Part shown: one piece after another, positions 44,189-55,973 of the stretch
Layout: the number at the start of each line of letters is the position of its first letter
How positions within the stretch are numbered: position 1 is the first letter of the stretch
From: Lycium barbarum
Lineage: Eukaryota; Streptophyta; Magnoliopsida; Solanales; Solanaceae
Length of the DNA: 64,000 nt
Assembly (NCBI RefSeq): GCF_019175385.1
Contig: NC_083338.1
Span: 66,372,884 to 66,436,883 of the forward strand
Reading direction: 5' to 3'
Made by a program: the position numbers and the translations under genes
Notes under the pieces: generated by a model
The model's input: the letters and a program-made list of their open reading frames with translations, nothing else
Told to the model about the DNA's origin: nothing
The model's database searches: none

Positions 44189-47108
44189 TGTTATGTCCCG
44201 TGTTTTCGTATAATTGGAAATCGAGAAATAATTACGATTTGTGTGTTATAAGGAAATAATTTGATTTTAGTGAATGTGACTATGTTGGTTATGGAATCAT
44301 TAATGTTAAGACATCGGGGAAGGCCGAGGGTAAATTTGGAATTTTGAAAATAAGTTTCGGGAATTACAAAACGGGACTTTTACGAATTGGGCCAAGAAAT
44401 GGACAACAAAAAAAAATGAATGAAGCCCAAGTCTATGGGGGTGGCCGGCCACTTTGGCATGGCCCAAACCCATTTTCATGTCATGTGTTAAGCACATGAC
44501 ACTTATAAGTGGATATATATGATCCACACTTAGACTTATCAAGAAACAAAGCTCAAAAAATCAAAGAACACCACAAAAGAGGGTTCGGCCGAAGCAAAAG
44601 GGAAGAGAAAGAAAAAATTCTCCAAGCCTTGTTTGTAGTCCAAAGATCCTAATCTCTACATAGTTGTGAAGTGCTCAAGACCCTCTTCAACGGGGTATAA
44701 TTAGTTTGGCACAAGAACTACGTTTGCGACAAGTCGGGGTTTCAAGAAAAGGTGAGAATTCTTACACTTTTATGTTATAGAATTGATATGAATATGTCAA
44801 GGATTGAGAATAGACGAGAATCCCGCAACTTTGATGTATATAGAAAGCCATGGGTGTGTGTGTATATGGTATGTTGGCCGTGAGTTATATGTAGTGCAAT
44901 GGTATGGGAATTTTATCTTGTCTAGTTGGTTTGTGGCGTCGTTATAACATTTAGGACGTAAATGATTGGTTAGTGAATTAAATTGGCGTTGGAAAATGAT
45001 TTCGGACATTATCGGAAAGTGTATACCTTTGGTGTAATTGTGTATATCATTGTATATTTAGGGTGCTAAATACTTTAAATATGAGTTATAGTTGATATTA
45101 ATGAATTCGGAATGAAACGACGCAAGTTAGAATGTTCGTCGTGAATTTTCGATGTTTTGAAGAATTATGGAAAGTAATGGATTTTGGGGCAATTTCGTGT
45201 ATGGCTTGGATTGTATTTGGGATGTGATTGTATAAGTTTGAATGAGGAAATGAATACAATTATGTAGATATAGAGTTGGAGTTTTGGAAGTTTGAATGAA
45301 AGTTGCCAACTTAGGTAACAAAGTAGAACTTTGAAACTAGAGTGGTTTGATTATTACTTGTGTTGTTTGATGATGTGTGGGCTGTTGTATTGATGTATTT
45401 TGAGCCGAGCTAAGTCTCGGGGATATTATATTTATAGGGGAAATGCTGCCGAAATTTCGGTAGGCAAAAAATGAAGTTAAAGGCATTTTTAAGCCTAAGA
45501 ATCTCAATTGGTAACTTTGACCATTTGCAGATTTCTGGCGAAACGGGACTTGACTTTTTGGAGAGCGTAAGACGTCCGTAAGGTATGTAAAGCTTCCCAC
45601 TCCTTCGTTTGGCATATCTTAGTATGATAGGCGAATATGAGAACTTCCGGAGCATTTTTGCTCCTCGAAACCCGATCCACAGAAAAGTTACTATTCCTTC
45701 AATTCAATTGAAGCCTAAGGGCTCTATTTTGGCTAGAATGCCACCACTCGTCCGAAACCTATCGAAATGTGGTCGGGTAACTTAGAAATGATTATGTATG
45801 ACCCTTCGGCCTATAAACGTTCGATAAATATGTTCGCCACCTCAATTCGACTCGAGGTGGGCCCGCTACCCCGAAACGCCCTATTTGTCTTATTGGGCTA
45901 TCTTTGTGAATAAAGTTTGACATGCTACTTTCGATTTTGGAACTTCCTCCTACAGGATATGTTTTGAATATTACGATGCGCTAAGTTACGTTTTGAGCTA
46001 TACGTACTATTTTGGAAACGTCTTGTGAAATGAAACCTTATATCGACTAAGTATTCGATTGTTTTGTATTATGAAATGACTTATGGGATTACTCTGTTTT
46101 GAAGGACTATTTTGAAGTATGATTTGCATTTGTTTGCTCACGACTCCGCTCGTGCCTTATTATGACTTCGTTCACCGGTTCCCGGGCCGGTTTTGATTCG
46201 TGCGCCTTGTGATAATTCGGATGTATGCTGTGTTACGGTTCCCGAGGCTCTGCCATAGGGCCGGGTTCCATTTGGAGTTATGCTGTGATATGGCTCGTGA
46301 TGCGATACGCTCACCTATGATTATGTTTGTGTTCGGGGATGTACGGAGATTTGAAACCTTCTGGTGTTATGCTGTGTGTGGCGCCAGCATCGGAGTGGCG
46401 ACAACGTTCCTAAGCGTTTGCATGATTTCGTTTGCATTATGTATACATATATGATTTTGATACGGATTTTGACATACCGATTTGTACCCCACTTTGTCAT
46501 TTGGTTTGCTTTCGGTTTTGATCCATATTTCTGTACTCCGTGCTTTATATACTCAGTACCTATTTCGTACTGACCCCCTTTCTTCGGGGGCTGCGTTTTA
46601 TGCCCGCAGGTACAGACATTGGTGATCCTCCACAGTAGGCTTCACTCTTTGCCGTTCCGGAGTACTCCTCTTTGATCCGGAGTCCACTTTTGGTACAGAC
46701 TCCTTTTGCTTTGTATATATTCTGTACATTTGACTATTTAGGTACGGTGGGGCCCTGTCTCGCCATATGTCTTTGTTTTGAATTCGTAGAGGCCTGTAGT
46801 CATATATGTGGGGTGAGGGTCCTGTATATGTTGGGTTGATTTCGTTTTCTGGTCTTAAAGCGGTCTGCTTGTTATGATGGCCCCAAATGGCCCTTATGCT
46901 TATGTTTGCACTTTTGACCGGCGATGTCTATTACGCCGCTCAGTTTGTATTTGATTTGTGCGACCGCTTAAGACATATTTCGATAAGTTATGTTTGATAT
47001 GATTTTTATGAAATTCTGCAATAAGTTTGGACCTTATAATGAATGTGTGATTCGGTCTGGGCACCCAGGTAGGGTGCCAGTCGCGGCCCACGGGGCTGGG
47101 TCGTGACA
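44189..47108 (+). mobile_element. Solo LTR N (family 4) inside S3
   Basis: A 2920-bp LTR, TGTTATGTCCCG to GTCGTGACA, is flanked by CCTGT (44184-44188 and 47109-47113). It is the plus-strand, more diverged counterpart of the D LTR. It has GTCATGTG/CACATGAC (44480-44500), TATATA (44514-44519), donor AAAAG/GTGAGA (GT at 44753) and CCACCTC/GAGGTGG (45838-45860). The four-hairpin block (46550-46764) has GC-changed stems: CCCCC/GGGGG and GGTGGG/CTCGCC. This is the deepest nesting level: N in S3 in F. Confidence 0.94.
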
Positions 47109-48430
47109 CCTGTCCTGTCCATATGTCTAGTACTCTAGTAGAGGCTCGTAGATACGTATGTGTGGGTAGCATGGTCTCACGATGTTATTATTGTACGTAT
47201 ACTATTTTGATAGCCGAAGGTCTTATGTACATAATTGTAAATGTGTTTCAAATGAAAAAAAATACGACGGTACGCAGAATGAGTAATAGAACGAGTGGTG
47301 CTCGGTGGTTAGCCCCGGGTACCCGTCATGGCCCTAGCCGGGTCGTGACAAGAACACTCACACCTTGCCAGGGATATGAGATTTAAGTTTTAATAAGCAT
47401 GTAAGGATCCAAACTACATAATGAAGGTGTTGCCTACTTGCTGCTAACCCTTATCCTATGGTGGCAACGTAGTTTCAGGCTATCTGAGCCTTTTCGGTTA
47501 ACTAAGAAATTCACAAAAACATGAACATGATATAGTTGGCTAAGAAGCCCATGATTTTGTGAAATAACATGTAAATAACTTGTAATCATGATTTCACGAA
47601 ATAACTTGTAACATGGTTTCATGAAATATCTTATAATATGGTTTCATGAGATAAATTGTCACAGTCATGCAAACATGTTCTTGATTCATGAGTAATAACA
47701 ATAGTTCATGGATATCAAGAAACAGAGCATGGGGAAGAACGTAGAGATTCCCACATGTGGATGGAAGTTCTACATACCTTAATTGCTCCAAAACTTGAAT
47801 TAGAGACTTGAGTTTTGAAGAAGATTTCCTAAATCTTGATTCTTGAACCTTGAGATGGGTTTTCTTGAAAATCCTAGATTAGGAACAATAATTTCTTGCT
47901 TAGATTATTAGGATATATGTTAGAATTGAGTTGGAATAATTAGAGTGGGCTTACCTTGGTGTTCTTGATGATAGAGGAGAGTAGGAGGTCGTTCTAGGGC
48001 TTGAAGGAATGAAAAATAATGATGTGAACTAATACGGACGAATATATAATGTTCTGGAAAATTAAAATTTCCGCCCAGTTAAATACTGGCTGTATTTTGA
48101 AATACGGACTGCACTGCGTCTCTTCGGTAAAATGGCCATAACTCTTTGCACATATGTCCTTTTGACCCCCGTAATATACAGTTGGAAAGGTATTTCAAAG
48201 CTCTACAACTTTCATCAAGGAATATTTCCCAGAGTCCAAATACATTTTGAAATACGGGCTGTATTTTGAAATATGGTCCGTATTTAACCATTTGACATCC
48301 AAATGCCAAATTCCAGAATGCTCAGAAATCCTTGGTACCAGTTTACGATTTGAAATACGGGCCGTATTTTGAATCCGTATTTAACCATTTGACATCCAAA
48401 TGCCAAATTGCAGAATGCTCAGAAATCCTT

Positions 48431-50832
48431 TGTTACAACTCGGAAAATTTTTTCGTTGGTACGTAAGTGAACGAACTAGTGATAAGTATGAGTGCATGAT
48501 GTCCATGAGCAAGAAACGACGTTTGATGACCTTAGGCGAGTTTTCGAAGGTATCCGATGTGAGATGAGAAAGTTGGATAAATTAAGATGAGATATAAGGT
48601 GAGCAATGCATGTGCATTAACGTGGGTGATTAAAATGAGAAGTCTAAGAAATATGGGAAGTTGCAGAATTGCAACTGCCCAGTGGTCGTAAAGTGCTAGG
48701 TCGTAAACTAGCAGGTCGTAAACTGCCATGCAAGGCTTCAACTTTCTGCCAGTCGAGAAATGGTAAAATATGACCTGGAGGACGGACCGTAAAGTGATTT
48801 ACGGCCCGTAAACCATGGTCGTAAATCACCATGCAAGCAGCCAAAGCTTCTGGTTCTGGAAATGGTTAAAGACGATCGCGAGGGCGGTCTGTAAACTGCA
48901 ATACGGGCCGTAAACCATGATGGACGACCACTGTTCACCTCAGCAAATATTTTGCAAGTCATTAAATAAAGGGACCAACACTTGTTTTATTTCATTACAA
49001 CATTACACCACTTCTCTCTAAAACCTGTCTCTACATTTATTATACAAGTTTTCAAGAATATTTGAGGATCAACAACATAAAACAAGGTGAATCAAGAGTA
49101 AGAACATCATCAAAGATCATCTAGGTCAAGAAATCCAAATGGAGAAAAACTAGGGTTTTGCTCAAAGTGGAGTATTATTAACCAAAGCTTGTTCCTACAA
49201 CTTCTAAGGTAAGATTCATGATTTTTATATGATGTTTAAGGTATTGAAGAGTTGAAATACATGGATTGTAGAAAATATGGTCAAGTGGGTCATGAATGAT
49301 TAATAGTGACATTTTGAGGAATAGTTTGAATTGAATCATGAATGTTGTTGTGTTGTGATATGAATGTATTATAAATGGTACTAAGATCGTGAACTAAACA
49401 CTTTAGACGAATGGACGAAGTTGGATGTTATGACCATGAATATGGGTAAATTAGAGGCAAATTAAGGAATCTAGATAATGTGGATAATGTGAATGACTAA
49501 TGGCCACTGTTATGATATTAATGAAGGTATAGACGCTAGCATTGGAAGGAAGCGTGCAAGTGTAGAATAGTTTGACAAAAAGGTATGTAAGGCTAACCCT
49601 TCTTTCATAAGGCATGGTTCCTTGGCCAAACTCTTAAATCCTCTATATGAGTATGTTGTATTCAAATGATTGACACTCCGAGCTCATAAGCTCACGATCC
49701 TCGATATATGCTACGATTGTACTACGCACCCCATATGACGAGTAAGCATAAGATATAGATGTAGCGAAAATGATGATGATAGTGATGACGATGATAATAA
49801 TAATGATGCTAAAGGTGCCTACGGGCTATTATACTTACATGTGCCTATGAAGGGCTATAATGACACCCCGAGCTTATAACGCCGGGTAGGATATATGTAT
49901 ATGAATATGTATAAAGTATGTATACGATTACGAAATGCGCGCACACCTCTGCAGATGGTACGGATAACCCTGAAGCCTTGGTAGGGCTTGAGCCTTGGTT
50001 GGCCAAGTATGTATGAAACACCGATCCTATAAGGTCGGGTATGCTATATGTATATGAAATGACTATGTATATAATATGAATATGAATGTGATAAGACTAT
50101 GTATAAGAATATGAATAAGGACATGTATACGAATATGAGCACAAGTATGGTACGAGTACTATTATGGAATACGGATGATGACGTAGGTGTACAAATACGT
50201 ATGAAAAATGGAAAGTCCTACGAAAGGCAGGTATGTGCTATGACGATGATATTATTGTCTCCCCCTCCTATGCTATTTCATATGTTGTTCATTATGCTTA
50301 TATATCGATGTTGATCAAGATTTACATACTCAGTACATTCTTCGTACTGACGTCCTTTTGTTTGTGGACGCTGCGTCATGCCCGCAGGTGCGCAGGGAGA
50401 CAGACTTGATCCATAACTGCTTATTCAGAGATTGCATAGCAGAGCTCCATTTCTTTCGGAGCCATAGCTTTTGGGTACTTATTCTTTTGTGTATATAATT
50501 ATGGGCATAGCGGGGTTCTGTCCCGCTAATGTGATATGTTATACTCTTAGAGGCTCGTAGACATGTGTGTGTGTGGGTAGATGTGTTTGGCCTTGTCGGT
50601 CTATGTTTTGTATATCATTTTGTCGGACACGTTGGCCCATGTACATTGATGTGGCATAGATGCCTATGATGATATAAATGTGTTGTTGTCCAAATGGGAC
50701 TAGTTGACGAATGAATGGAAATGCATGTATAATTATGTGGCTCACCTAGATGTAAGCATAAGAGTAAGCTAAGAGAGTGCCCGGGTGGGCTAGCACCGGG
50801 TGCTCGTCGCGGCCCCGAGTCGGGTCGTGACA
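48431..50832 (+). mobile_element. Solo LTR S1b (family 2) inside the F 3' LTR
   Basis: A 2402-bp LTR is collinear with S1 (5389-7812), starting TGTTACAACTCGG and ending GTCGTGACA. Flanks are TCCTT on the left and ACTGG on the right, so no 5-bp duplication is visible. The F LTR nevertheless resumes within a few bases. Donor GT at 49209; four-hairpin block at about 50330-50530. Confidence 0.88.
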
Positions 50833-51009
50833 ACTGGTACCAGTTTACGACTTGAATTACGGCCCGTAAAATGAAATACGGTCACTGTTCATGGGCGTAA
50901 ACCCCCATCTTACAACTGAACAGGGAAATTCCTATTCCCACATTTTTTATCTGATTTTCTAAGTCTAGGATCATGGTCAAAGCTTTCATTAAAGGTACGA
51001 AGTGTTACA

Positions 51010-51045
51010 ATATCTCCCCCTTAGGATCATTCGTCCTTGAATGAT
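51010..51045 (-). promoter_or_regulatory. Element F polypurine tract and upstream hairpin
   Basis: Minus-strand TAAGGGGGAGATAT abuts the LTR at 51009. ATCATTCA-type arms (51045-51026) pair around AGGA with one mismatch. Confidence 0.75.
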
Positions 51046-51229
51046 GGGTCATGGTTAAGAATATAGCTGAGCATGGCTTGAATACGTGAATGTGAAGAAA
51101 ACATGACATGAAACATGAGACATGAAAGGATGTGATTACATGAAAACATGGATACTAAAGCATGAGACATGAAAATGAGCGCTGGATACATGACATGAGT
51201 GTGAAACACCTGACATAACCTGACATGGG

Positions 51230-54200
51230 CTATGGAATGTTACCTTGAGAGTTCTCTGCTTGCTGTTCAAACAAAAATGGGTACTTGGATTTCATATCCT
51301 CCTCGGCTTCCCATGTAGCTTCCTCAACCTTCTGGCTTCTCCACAAGACTTTCACTGAGGCTACTTCCCTAGTTCTCAACTTACGAACGTGACGGTCAAG
51401 AATGGCTACATGGATATCCTCATATGTCAACCCATCCTTAACTGTTATAGTATCAGCAGGAACAACCAATGACGGGTCTCCTACACACTTCCTCAACATG
51501 GACACACGAAACACGCGATGTACAGCAGCCAAACCTTGTGGCAACTCAAGTTCATAAGCCACTAGACCGACCTTTCGTAGAATTCTGTAAGGTCCAATAT
51601 ATTTGGAACTTAGCTTCCCTTTCTTGCCAAATCTCATAACACCCTTCATGGGTGAGACTTTAAGGAACACCCAATCATCAACTGAAAATTCTAAGTCCCT
51701 TCACCTCATATATGTATAAGACTTCTGGAGACTCTGAGCCATTTTCAAACGCTCTTGTATTAACTTGACTTTCTCCATAGACTGATAAACCAAATCTGGT
51801 CCTAACAACTCTGCTTCACCAACTTCGAACTAACCAATTGGTGATCTACAGCTTTGCCCATATAGAGCTTCAAATGGTGCCATCCCAATGCTAGCATGAT
51901 AACTGTTATTATAGGAAAACTCGATAAGAGGCAAGTGATCATCCCAATTACCTAAGAAGCACAAGACGCATGCTCTCAACATGTCCTCCAGAGTCTAAAT
52001 AGTACGTTCTGCCTGGCCATCTGTCTGCGGATGAAAAGCTGTGCTAAGATTCACCTTGGTACCCAATCCTTTCTGAAAGGATTTCCAGAAGTTCGCTGTA
52101 AACTGAGCACCACGATCTGAAATAATGGACACTGGTCTCCCATGCAAATATCAATATTCTGAGCCAAGCCACCAGGCCTCTGGTGTTCGGATTTCACTTG
52201 CTGACAATTCGAGCACTTAGCTACAACATCTGCCACATTCTTCTTCATATCGTTCCACCAGTAAATCTCCTTAAGATCATGATACATCTTAGTGGAACCT
52301 GGGTGAATGGAATACCTGGAATTGTGAGCTTCTGACATGATTCGCTCTCTGAGCCCATCTACATCTGGAACACACAATCTACCTCGGTACCTCAAAGTAC
52401 CATCATCTCCCCCTTGTTCGAAAGCCGTCGTCTTATGCTTGTGAATCCCCTCTTTCAGCTGCAACAAGTAGGGATCATTAAACTGTTTCTCCTTGACTTC
52501 CACGACTAAAGAGGAAAGAGCCCTATTCTGAACAACCACACCACCATCCTCGGAGTCCAGAAGTCGAACTCCAACATTGGCCAAACGGTGAACTTCCTTT
52601 GTCATAACTCTCTTATCTACGTCCACGTGGGATAGAATTCCCATGGCACGCCGACTAAGTACATCAGCTACAACATTCGCGTTCCCCGGATGATAAAGAA
52701 TATCCACATCGTAATCCTTAAGCAATTTGAGCCATCTCTTTTGCCTAAGATTCAGCTCCCTTTGCTTGAAGATATACTGCAGGCTTTTATGATCTGTGAA
52801 AATATCAGCATGCACTCCATACAAATAATGATGCCATATCTTAGGTGCAAAAACTACAGCTTCCAACTCTAGGTCATGAGTCGGATAATTCTTTTCGCGA
52901 ACCTTAAGCTGACGAGATGCATAAGCTACAACTTTACCATGCTGCATTAAGACACATTCGAGACCAACCCCCGAAGCATCACAATAAACCACGAACCCTT
53001 CAGTTCCCTCTGGTGGAGTCAAAACTGGCGCAGAAGTCAGTCTCATTTTTAATTCCTCGAAACTGCGCTCACAGGCATCTGACCACTGAAATTTAACTTC
53101 CTTCTTCATCAGCTTGGTCAATGGTGCTGAAATAGATGAAAACCCCTCTAAGAAACATCATAATAGCCTGCTAGACCTAAGAAACTGCGGATATCTGAAA
53201 CTGATGCGGGTCTGGGCCAATTCTTAACGGCCTCAATCTTCTGAGAGTCAACCTGAACACCCTCACCAGAAATCACATGACCTAAGAAGGCTACTGACTT
53301 GAGCCAAAATTCACATTTAGAGAATTTTGCATACAACTTGCGGTCCTTAAGAATCTGAAGAACTATACGAAGGTGTTCTGCGTTCTCGGCCTCACTACGG
53401 GAGCAAATGAGGATATCATCTATGAAGATAATGACAAAGAGGTCGAGGTATTGCTTGAAGACTCGATTCATGAGGTCCATAAATGCTGCTGCAGCATTGG
53501 TCAAACCGAAAGACATGACACAGAATTCAAAATGACCATATCTGGTTCTAAAGGCTATCTTAGGAATATCTTGTCCCCTAACCTTAAGCTGATGGTAACC
53601 TGATCGGAGATCTGTCTTGGAGTAACATTGGGCACCCTGAAGCTGATCAAATAAGTCATCTATTCGTGAAAGAGGGTATTTGTTCTTGGCCATGACTTTA
53701 TTAAGCTGACGATAGTCAATGCACATACGCAAAGAACCATCTTTCTTGCGAACGAAAAGGACTGGGGCACCCCATGGAGAGACACTGGGTCGGATAAAAC
53801 CCTTGTCTAAAAGATCTTTGAGTTGAGCCTTAAGCTCGCGTAATTCAGCTGGAGCCATCCTATAAGGTGGAATAGATATAGGTTTCGTACCTGGGAGTAG
53901 GTCAATTGCGAAATCAATTTCCCTATCGAGAGGAATTTCGGGAAGATCCTCAGGAAAGACTTCTGGAAACTCATTAACAACAGAGACTGACTGAAGAGTT
54001 GGGGTCTGGGAAGCTGAATCCCTAACCCAAACGAGATGCTAGATATAGCCCTTAGACACCATTTTTCTTGCCTTGAGGTAAGAAATAAACCTACCCTTAG
54101 GACTCACTCAATCACCTTACCACTCTAAGACTGGCTCATTAGGAAACTTGAAATTTACAGTTTTGGTTCTACAATCAACTGACGCATAACATGAATATAA

Positions 54201-54579
54201 CCAGTCCATGCCCATGATTACATCAAAATCTACCATTTCTAACTCACATAGGTCAGCTGGAACAACATGGTGATAAACTCCGACTGGACAGCCCGTATAG
54301 ACACGTCGGGCTATGACTGACTCACCAACTGGAGTTGACACTTCAAAAGGTTCTTTTAGCTTTTCAGGTTCAATACCAAATTTCCTAGCAACAAGGGTTG
54401 ACATAGGATAGGGAGGATTCAGGGTCCATGAGAGCATAAACATCGAAACTGAAAACGGTGAGTATACCTGTGACAACATCAGTATGGGCATCGATATCCT
54501 AGCGCCCGGTCAAAGCATACAAACAGTTTGGGCCACCGCTTGTGTTGCCGGATCTAACTGGTACACGTCCTGCCTGAGT
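51230..54579 (-). pseudogene. pol: Element F pol, heavily damaged
   Basis: The order is protease, RT (FIDDILICS near 53420), RNase H ([10 protein letters not shown] near 52990), integrase and a chromodomain tail ending KSKYPFLF. Damage in reading order: TAG early in protease (near 54500); a 2-nt deletion near 54395 that removes the active-site frame; TAA at 54119-54117 and further stops to about 54043; a 1-nt deletion near 53150; and a 184-nt deletion at about 52147 that removes the first catalytic acidic residue of integrase. Stops near 51995, 51830 and 51700 follow. Sequence is otherwise close to E pol. Confidence 0.92.
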
Positions 54580-55755
54580 CTAGTTATTATGAGGAACTGA
54601 TGAATTTACTGACTGAGTCCGATTACCTCCTGTGCCCTGTCTGACTGAAGGGCAATTTCGCTGAACATGGCTCGGCTGGCCACACCCATAGCAAATATTT
54701 GATCCAGAGCGGCACTCCCCAGGATGCCTCTTCCCACACTTAGCACAAATCGGATTGGTGAAGTTACTCTGAGTCACACTGGCCTGAGACTGGGAGCCTG
54801 ACCACCTGAAATTCTGTTGACGGTTATCTTTCCTGAACTTGGAAACTGGAGCACTTGCCCTGGACGGAGTAGGTCCGGCTGACCTGTTCTTAAAGAACTT
54901 TCTGTTTTCATTACCGCTAAACTGTCCGGTAGACTTGGCCCTCTTGTTGAACTCCTTGTCTTTCTCTTTCTGAAAGGCTTCCTCCTCCTTCAACCTCGTC
55001 TCATTCCCCTGTACGAAAGCAACCATCTTGGAGATTGTCATCCCAACATTCTGTGCGGCAATATTGGCCCCATCGTACAAATAGGGATCAAGACCTCCAA
55101 CAAACCTCATCACTCTTGCCCTTATATCCGGTACCATATGTGAAGCATGCTTAGACAGACTGATAAATTCTAAATAGTAGTCTAGAACTGACCTACCATT
55201 CTGTTTAAGCTTCAGGAATTGCTCAGCCTTAGCTTCTCTGACTTCTATTGGCATGAAGTGGTCCAGGAAGGCACTTGTGAATTCATCCCATGTAGCATCA
55301 GGTGCATCCTCACCTCGGGATAATTCCCAAGATTCATACCAGGTGTTAGCAATGCTCTGCAGCTGATGAGCTCCAAAAGTAGCTGCTTCGATTTCCTTAA
55401 ATGTCATAATCCTGAAGATTTTCTGAAGAGCATAGAGGTTGTCCTGAGGGTCCTCATCTTTCTTTGTCCCTGTAAAGACTGGGGGATTCATCCTGAGGAA
55501 GTCCTTAGTCTTAGAAGACTCTCCATTACCTCTTGAGCTTGACCCAGATTCCTGACGTTGGGCCTGAGCTGCTAACAGTTGTGTGAGCATATTAATAGCA
55601 TTCCTAACATCCCCATCCGAATCAACATGAGGTGTAATTGTAGGAGCGGTTGGGGCTGCTGCCTGAGTCGGAATAGTCTCTTCCCGAGTTGTTTCCGCGG
55701 TAGCCCCTTGGCTGGTGGCTGTAGCCTTTTTGGTGTATTTCCTTTTCCCAGGCAT
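54580..55755 (-). CDS. gag: Element F gag, intact ORF of 391 codons
   Basis: This gag has the same length as E gag and differs at only a handful of residues (MPGKRKYTKK start, EDPQDNLYAL). It has the capsid region (about residues 80-200), a basic linker, CAKCGKRHPGEC and a CX2CX4HX4C knuckle CYGCGQPSHVQRNC. It ends at the same in-frame TAG (54582-54580) as E, with protease sequence following in the gag frame. The acceptor-like site before the ATG is weaker than in E (TTTAAG where E has TTCAG). An intact gag beside a wrecked pol could reflect chance, or selection before insertion. Confidence 0.93.
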   Translation of the reverse strand: MPGKRKYTKKATATSQGATAETTREETIPTQAAAPTAPTITPHVDSDGDVRNAINMLTQLLAAQAQRQESGSSSRGNGESSKTKDFLRMNPPVFTGTKKDEDPQDNLYALQKIFRIMTFKEIEAATFGAHQLQSIANTWYESWELSRGEDAPDATWDEFTSAFLDHFMPIEVREAKAEQFLKLKQNGRSVLDYYLEFISLSKHASHMVPDIRARVMRFVGGLDPYLYDGANIAAQNVGMTISKMVAFVQGNETRLKEEEAFQKEKDKEFNKRAKSTGQFSGNENRKFFKNRSAGPTPSRASAPVSKFRKDNRQQNFRWSGSQSQASVTQSNFTNPICAKCGKRHPGECRSGSNICYGCGQPSHVQRNCPSVRQGTGGNRTQSVNSSVPHNN

Positions 55756-55954
55756 TTTCTTAAACTACGTACACGCACGAATTAGAAAGACATTCTAAAA
55801 GTACCGCTCTAACTGCACAATCTAGAATATGAAAGAAGTGAGACAATCCTGAATGTCTTGGTGGTCAACTGTTTATATGTATGGGGCCCTCACACATATA
55901 AAAGTGACCCCACTGGACACGGTTTCAAAGCCTCCCTAAAGACACTTGAACCTA

Positions 55955-55968
55955 GGGCTCTGATACCA
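55955..55968 (-). promoter_or_regulatory. Element F primer-binding site
   Basis: Minus-strand TGGTATCAGAGCCC, five bases inside the 5' LTR, is an exact initiator tRNA-Met complement. The gag leader occupies 55756-55954. Confidence 0.92.
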
Positions 55969-55973
55969 AGCTT

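Larger units (their letters stand above)
41628..47350 (+). mobile_element. Solo LTR S3 (family 1) inside the F 3' LTR, split by N
   Basis: TG at 41628 and CA at 47350 are flanked by AGAAC (41623-41627 and 47351-47355). Net length is about 2798 bp without N. It carries U3 palindromes (41768-42030), TATA-like TTATTATAAG (42082-42091), donor AAG/GTATG (GT at 42346), a CCACTACGTGG tandem array (43646-43785) and hairpins 1-3 (44002-44140). Solo LTR N inserted into the loop of hairpin 4. Confidence 0.94.
40927..51009 (-). repeat. Element F 3' LTR, in three pieces
   Basis: LTR sequence occupies 40927-41627, 47356-48430 and 50833-51009, about 1.95 kb in all against 2218 bp in the 5' LTR. The shortfall is mainly a deletion of about 253 bp at 47703-47712, between short direct repeats (ACTTCAT in the 5' copy at 57012 and 57265). 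The four-hairpin block lies near 41216-41415. Confidence 0.9.

Noticed and set aside
53373..53603. Plus-strand ORFs opposite F pol and similar ORFs opposite E, D and G pol
   Set aside because: They mirror conserved pol codons on the other strand and recur at the same antisense place in each copy.
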